Below, piece by piece: positions 6,535 to 8,500 of a stretch of DNA of 8,500 nucleotides. Position 1 is the stretch's first letter; each line of letters begins with the position of its first letter. The notes under the pieces were generated by a model. It was not told the origin of the DNA, searched no databases, and was given only the letters and a program-made list of their open reading frames with translations. The DNA is from Burkholderiales bacterium (GTDB lineage: Bacteria > Pseudomonadota > Gammaproteobacteria > Burkholderiales > SG8-39). The position numbers were made by a program, and so were the translations under genes. The DNA is taken from the NCBI GenBank assembly GCA_029266935.1, contig JAQSVY010000041.1, positions 1 through 8,500 of the forward strand, read 5' to 3'.

Positions 6535-7598
6535 GCGCAGTACTCGTTCGCCCGCGCGGGGTCGAAACGGGGCTGCTCGAGGATGCTCAGAATGAAACTG
6601 AAGATTTTCCGGCGCACATCCTCCTGCAGCGCCGGGTACCAGAGCGGGTTCGCCATCACCAGGCCGCGGAACGCCAGGAACGGCGCCACGACCTCGAGGA
6701 GCTCGGCGTCGCCGGAGCGCTCGAGGTAGCGCTGCCAGAAGCGCTGCCACAGGCGCTCGAAGCCGCCCTCGAGCCGCCCCGAGCGCTGCAGGGAGAAGAA
6801 GAGGTAGTTGAGCGAGAGGCAGGCCACGTCGTCGGCGGCGTCGCCCCACTCGCCGCGCGAGCGGTCGAGCACGCTGAAGTCCACGCCGGTGCGGAACATG
6901 ATGTTCCAGGGATGGAAGTCGCCGTGCACCTGGCGCAGCCGGTGCGTTCGCCCGCGCAGCTTCCAGCGCCACTCCACGCACTGCAGCTCGATTTTCTTGA
7001 GAACGTCGAGCGCTTCCGGGTAGCTGTCCGACACGCCGAAGATGCATTCGCCGTGGCCGACCAGCTCGCGCACGCGGCGCACGTACAGGCCGGGATCCGG
7101 GCCCTTTACGCGGTGGATCTCCACGAGGTAGTCGCACAGCACGTCGGCTCTTGCTTCATCAAGCGGAGCGAGCGGGGACCCGCCTCTTAACTTCAACAGG
7201 TCATCTGCGTACTCGTGCCCCTCGACGAACTCGGCGAGCATGAAGAGCTCCTCGGCGTTGCCCAGCGGCACCAGCTCGCCGCTATCGCGCACCGCGCCCA
7301 CGTCGAGCGAGGCGACGTGGCGGGGCAGTGCGCCGAAGGCATGGTGCGCCCAGAGCATGAGCTGCGCGCGGTCGGCCATGTGCTCGTGCCCGAACGGCCC
7401 GGGGCGCACCGACTCGATCACGGCGCGCCGCGCCGTGCCGTCGAGCTCGTAGTCGACGCGCAGCGGGATGCCGTAGCCGTAGCCCTTGTCGCCCTGGCGG
7501 CCGCCGCCGAGGGGCGTGACGCGCACCGCGCGCACCGGGCGCCCATGCACGCGCTGCAGGTAGCCCTCGACCGCGGCGGGGACGAACGGGTCTTTCAT
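6531..7598 (-). CDS. Aminoglycoside phosphotransferase (APH)-fold family protein
   Basis: A 355-residue soluble protein. The catalytic loop HGDFHPWNI (225-233) carries the Brenner-type HGDxHxxN signature, with Asp227 as the putative base and Asn232 as a metal ligand. The metal-binding Asp is in VLDRSRGEWGDAADDVA (243-259). A Gly-rich stretch, LGGGRQGDKGYGYGI (30-44), sits where a nucleotide-binding loop would be. The strand that normally supplies the ATP-binding Lys reads AVIESVRPG (59-67), with no Lys. Members phosphorylate aminoglycosides, choline, homoserine, sugars and other small molecules. Chromosomal setting and partner genes argue against a resistance role. ATG at 7598 lies one base after the usp stop (TGA-G-ATG), so translation is probably coupled. 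A codon-atypical patch with TTA and AGA occurs around 7150-7203. Fold is confident; substrate unknown, and nucleotide use should be treated as unproven. Confidence 0.85.
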   Translation of the reverse strand: MKDPFVPAAVEGYLQRVHGRPVRAVRVTPLGGGRQGDKGYGYGIPLRVDYELDGTARRAVIESVRPGPFGHEHMADRAQLMLWAHHAFGALPRHVASLDVGAVRDSGELVPLGNAEELFMLAEFVEGHEYADDLLKLRGGSPLAPLDEARADVLCDYLVEIHRVKGPDPGLYVRRVRELVGHGECIFGVSDSYPEALDVLKKIELQCVEWRWKLRGRTHRLRQVHGDFHPWNIMFRTGVDFSVLDRSRGEWGDAADDVACLSLNYLFFSLQRSGRLEGGFERLWQRFWQRYLERSGDAELLEVVAPFLAFRGLVMANPLWYPALQEDVRRKIFSFILSILEQPRFDPARANEYCA

Positions 7599-7599
7599 C

Positions 7600-8430
7600 T
7601 CACGGGACGAGAAGCACCGGCACCGGGCACGCCACCGCCGCCTTCAGCGCCACCGAGCCGACCAGCGCGTGGTGCGCGGCGCCCAGGCCGCGCGTGCCGA
7701 GCGCCACCAGCTCGGCCTTGGTCTCCTCCGCGAGCGAGCGCACCTCGAGCGCCGCATCGCCGACGCTGAGATGCACATGGGTGGGAATGCGCTCGCTGCG
7801 AAAGAGCACGACGGCGGCGCGCGTCGCCCGCCCGCCTTCCTTTGTATTCCACTGCTCGATCACGTCGTCGTGCGGCGGCAGGACGGTCTGCAGGTAGCTG
7901 AGCGGCGGCTGCACCCACAGGAGGTGCACTTCGAGCTCGCCCAGCCAGGGACGCCACGCGACCAGCCGTTGCGCGGCGCGCATCGCGGGCTTCGAGCCGT
8001 CGGTGGCGAGCAGCACGCGCAGCCGCCGCCCGAACGCGGCGGGCAGGCGGTCCTGCGCCTTGACCAGGAACACTGGCAGGCGCGCACGGTGCACGACGCG
8101 CAGCGCCACCGAGCCGAGCGCGAAGCCGTGCAACGCACCCTCGCCGCGCGTTCCCATGACGATCGCCGCCGGCTTCTGCCGGCGCGCCTCGGCGAGGATG
8201 GCCGGCGCCGCCGGCCCCACCCGCACCTGCCGCCGCACGGCGATCCCCGACTCGGCGAGCCGCGCGGCGGCAGGCTCTACCGCCGCGCTGCCGGCCGCTG
8301 CCGTGCGCGGGTCGACGCCGAGGACCAGCACCTCGATCTTGTCGTCGGCGCCCGCGTGCCCGGCGAGAAGCTCCGCGGCGCGGTTGGCCGAGGTTGAGCC
8401 ATCGAAGGCCAGGAGCAGCTTGAGCGTCAT
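7600..8430 (-). CDS. Tandem universal stress protein (two UspA domains)
   Basis: A 276-residue cytosolic protein made of two UspA domains. Domain 1 (about 3-124) begins KLLLAFDGSTSANRA and carries the ATP-binding signature G-x2-G-x9-G-S at G93, G96, G106 and S107. Domain 2 (about 136-276) begins RVLLATDGSKPAMRA and has the same signature at G245, G248, G258 and S259, so both halves look competent for ATP binding. Tandem Usp proteins often act in stasis, hypoxia or oxidative-stress survival; in pseudomonads several usp genes are ANR-controlled. The ATG at 8430 has GAGGA about ten bases upstream (minus strand). The gene starts the coupled set usp, APH-like, CysC-like. An eight-codon ORF links it to the stop of the preceding gene. 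No FNR box is visible between that gene and usp, so transcription probably comes from further upstream. Confidence 0.93.
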   Translation of the reverse strand: MTLKLLLAFDGSTSANRAAELLAGHAGADDKIEVLVLGVDPRTAAAGSAAVEPAAARLAESGIAVRRQVRVGPAAPAILAEARRQKPAAIVMGTRGEGALHGFALGSVALRVVHRARLPVFLVKAQDRLPAAFGRRLRVLLATDGSKPAMRAAQRLVAWRPWLGELEVHLLWVQPPLSYLQTVLPPHDDVIEQWNTKEGGRATRAAVVLFRSERIPTHVHLSVGDAALEVRSLAEETKAELVALGTRGLGAAHHALVGSVALKAAVACPVPVLLVP

Positions 8431-8453
8431 CCGGGGTGTTCCTCTGTCGCCAT
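8427..8453 (-). CDS. Possible 8-codon coupling minigene (MATEEHPG)
   Basis: ATG at 8453-8451 overlaps the upstream stop as TAATG, and its TGA (8429-8427) overlaps the usp start as ATGA. The short reading frame encodes MATEEHPG and contains the usp Shine-Dalgarno-like GAGGA. It could pass ribosomes from the upstream gene to usp. It may also be coincidence in tightly packed DNA, and no peptide function is proposed. Confidence 0.25.
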   Translation of the reverse strand: MATEEHPG

Positions 8454-8500
8454 TATGAAACCCCGAAGCCGAGCCGGCGCAACAGCAGCTTCTCGCCCTC
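8453..8500 (-). CDS. 3' end of an unidentified upstream gene
   Basis: Reading in from the right edge on the minus strand, one frame gives EGEKLLLRRLGFGVS followed by TAA at 8455-8453. It has GC-rich codon use and a natural-looking C-terminus. The stop lies 22 bases before the usp ATG, suggesting the operon begins outside the window. Only 15 residues are visible, so the protein cannot be identified, and the frame could be fortuitous. Confidence 0.45.
   Translation of the reverse strand, partial: EGEKLLLRRLGFGVS

Noticed and set aside
6535..7137. N-terminal extension of the CysC-like kinase
   Set aside because: It is an out-of-frame shadow of the APH-fold gene; the P-loop sits where a native N-terminus would place it if translation begins at GTG 6534.

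Overview
The window looks like a chromosomal segment of a very GC-rich proteobacterium. Codon third positions are overwhelmingly G or C, start codons are a mix of ATG and GTG, and genes are packed with 1-4 base overlaps. The gene families and the FNR/ANR-like boxes (TTGAC-N4-ATCAA) fit a betaproteobacterium best. That assignment is by judgement and was not tested by a search.

Layout. (1) The left edge carries the 5' part of a small exported protein on the minus strand, with a good Shine-Dalgarno and signal peptide. (2) A short divergent gap (157-254) holds one FNR-type palindrome at 207-220. It lies at class II distance from -10-like hexamers on both strands. (3) The plus strand from 255 to 5063 is one tightly overlapped operon: a GNAT acetyltransferase, an ABC ATPase of the LolD/MacB type, an 8-TM FtsX-like permease, and a HlyD-type periplasmic adaptor. 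No outer-membrane factor is visible. (4) From 5003 to the right edge everything reads on the minus strand. In transcription order from the right this is: the tail of an unknown gene, a tandem-domain universal stress protein, an aminoglycoside-phosphotransferase-fold protein, an APS-kinase-like P-loop kinase, an isolated ORF6N-domain gene of lower GC, and a conserved hypothetical protein with its own FNR-type box.

Working model (inference). The two FNR-type boxes, the universal stress protein and the GNAT enzyme suggest a low-oxygen or stress-survival island, similar in flavour to the low-oxygen-activated locus of Burkholderia cenocepacia. The efflux/envelope transporter would be co-expressed with the acetyltransferase. 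The usp, phosphotransferase and kinase genes form a translationally coupled cassette whose substrates are unknown. Both enzymes in that cassette depart from family consensus at positions linked to nucleotide or substrate binding.

The least ordinary signals are these: a shared bidirectional FNR-type promoter; two promoters that would put +1 at or next to the A of the ATG (leaderless mRNAs); an ABC ATPase whose only well-placed start is CTG; and a perfect 13-1-13 DNA palindrome inside the ORF6N gene. No tRNA, rRNA, CRISPR array, insertion sequence or clear rho-independent terminator was found.
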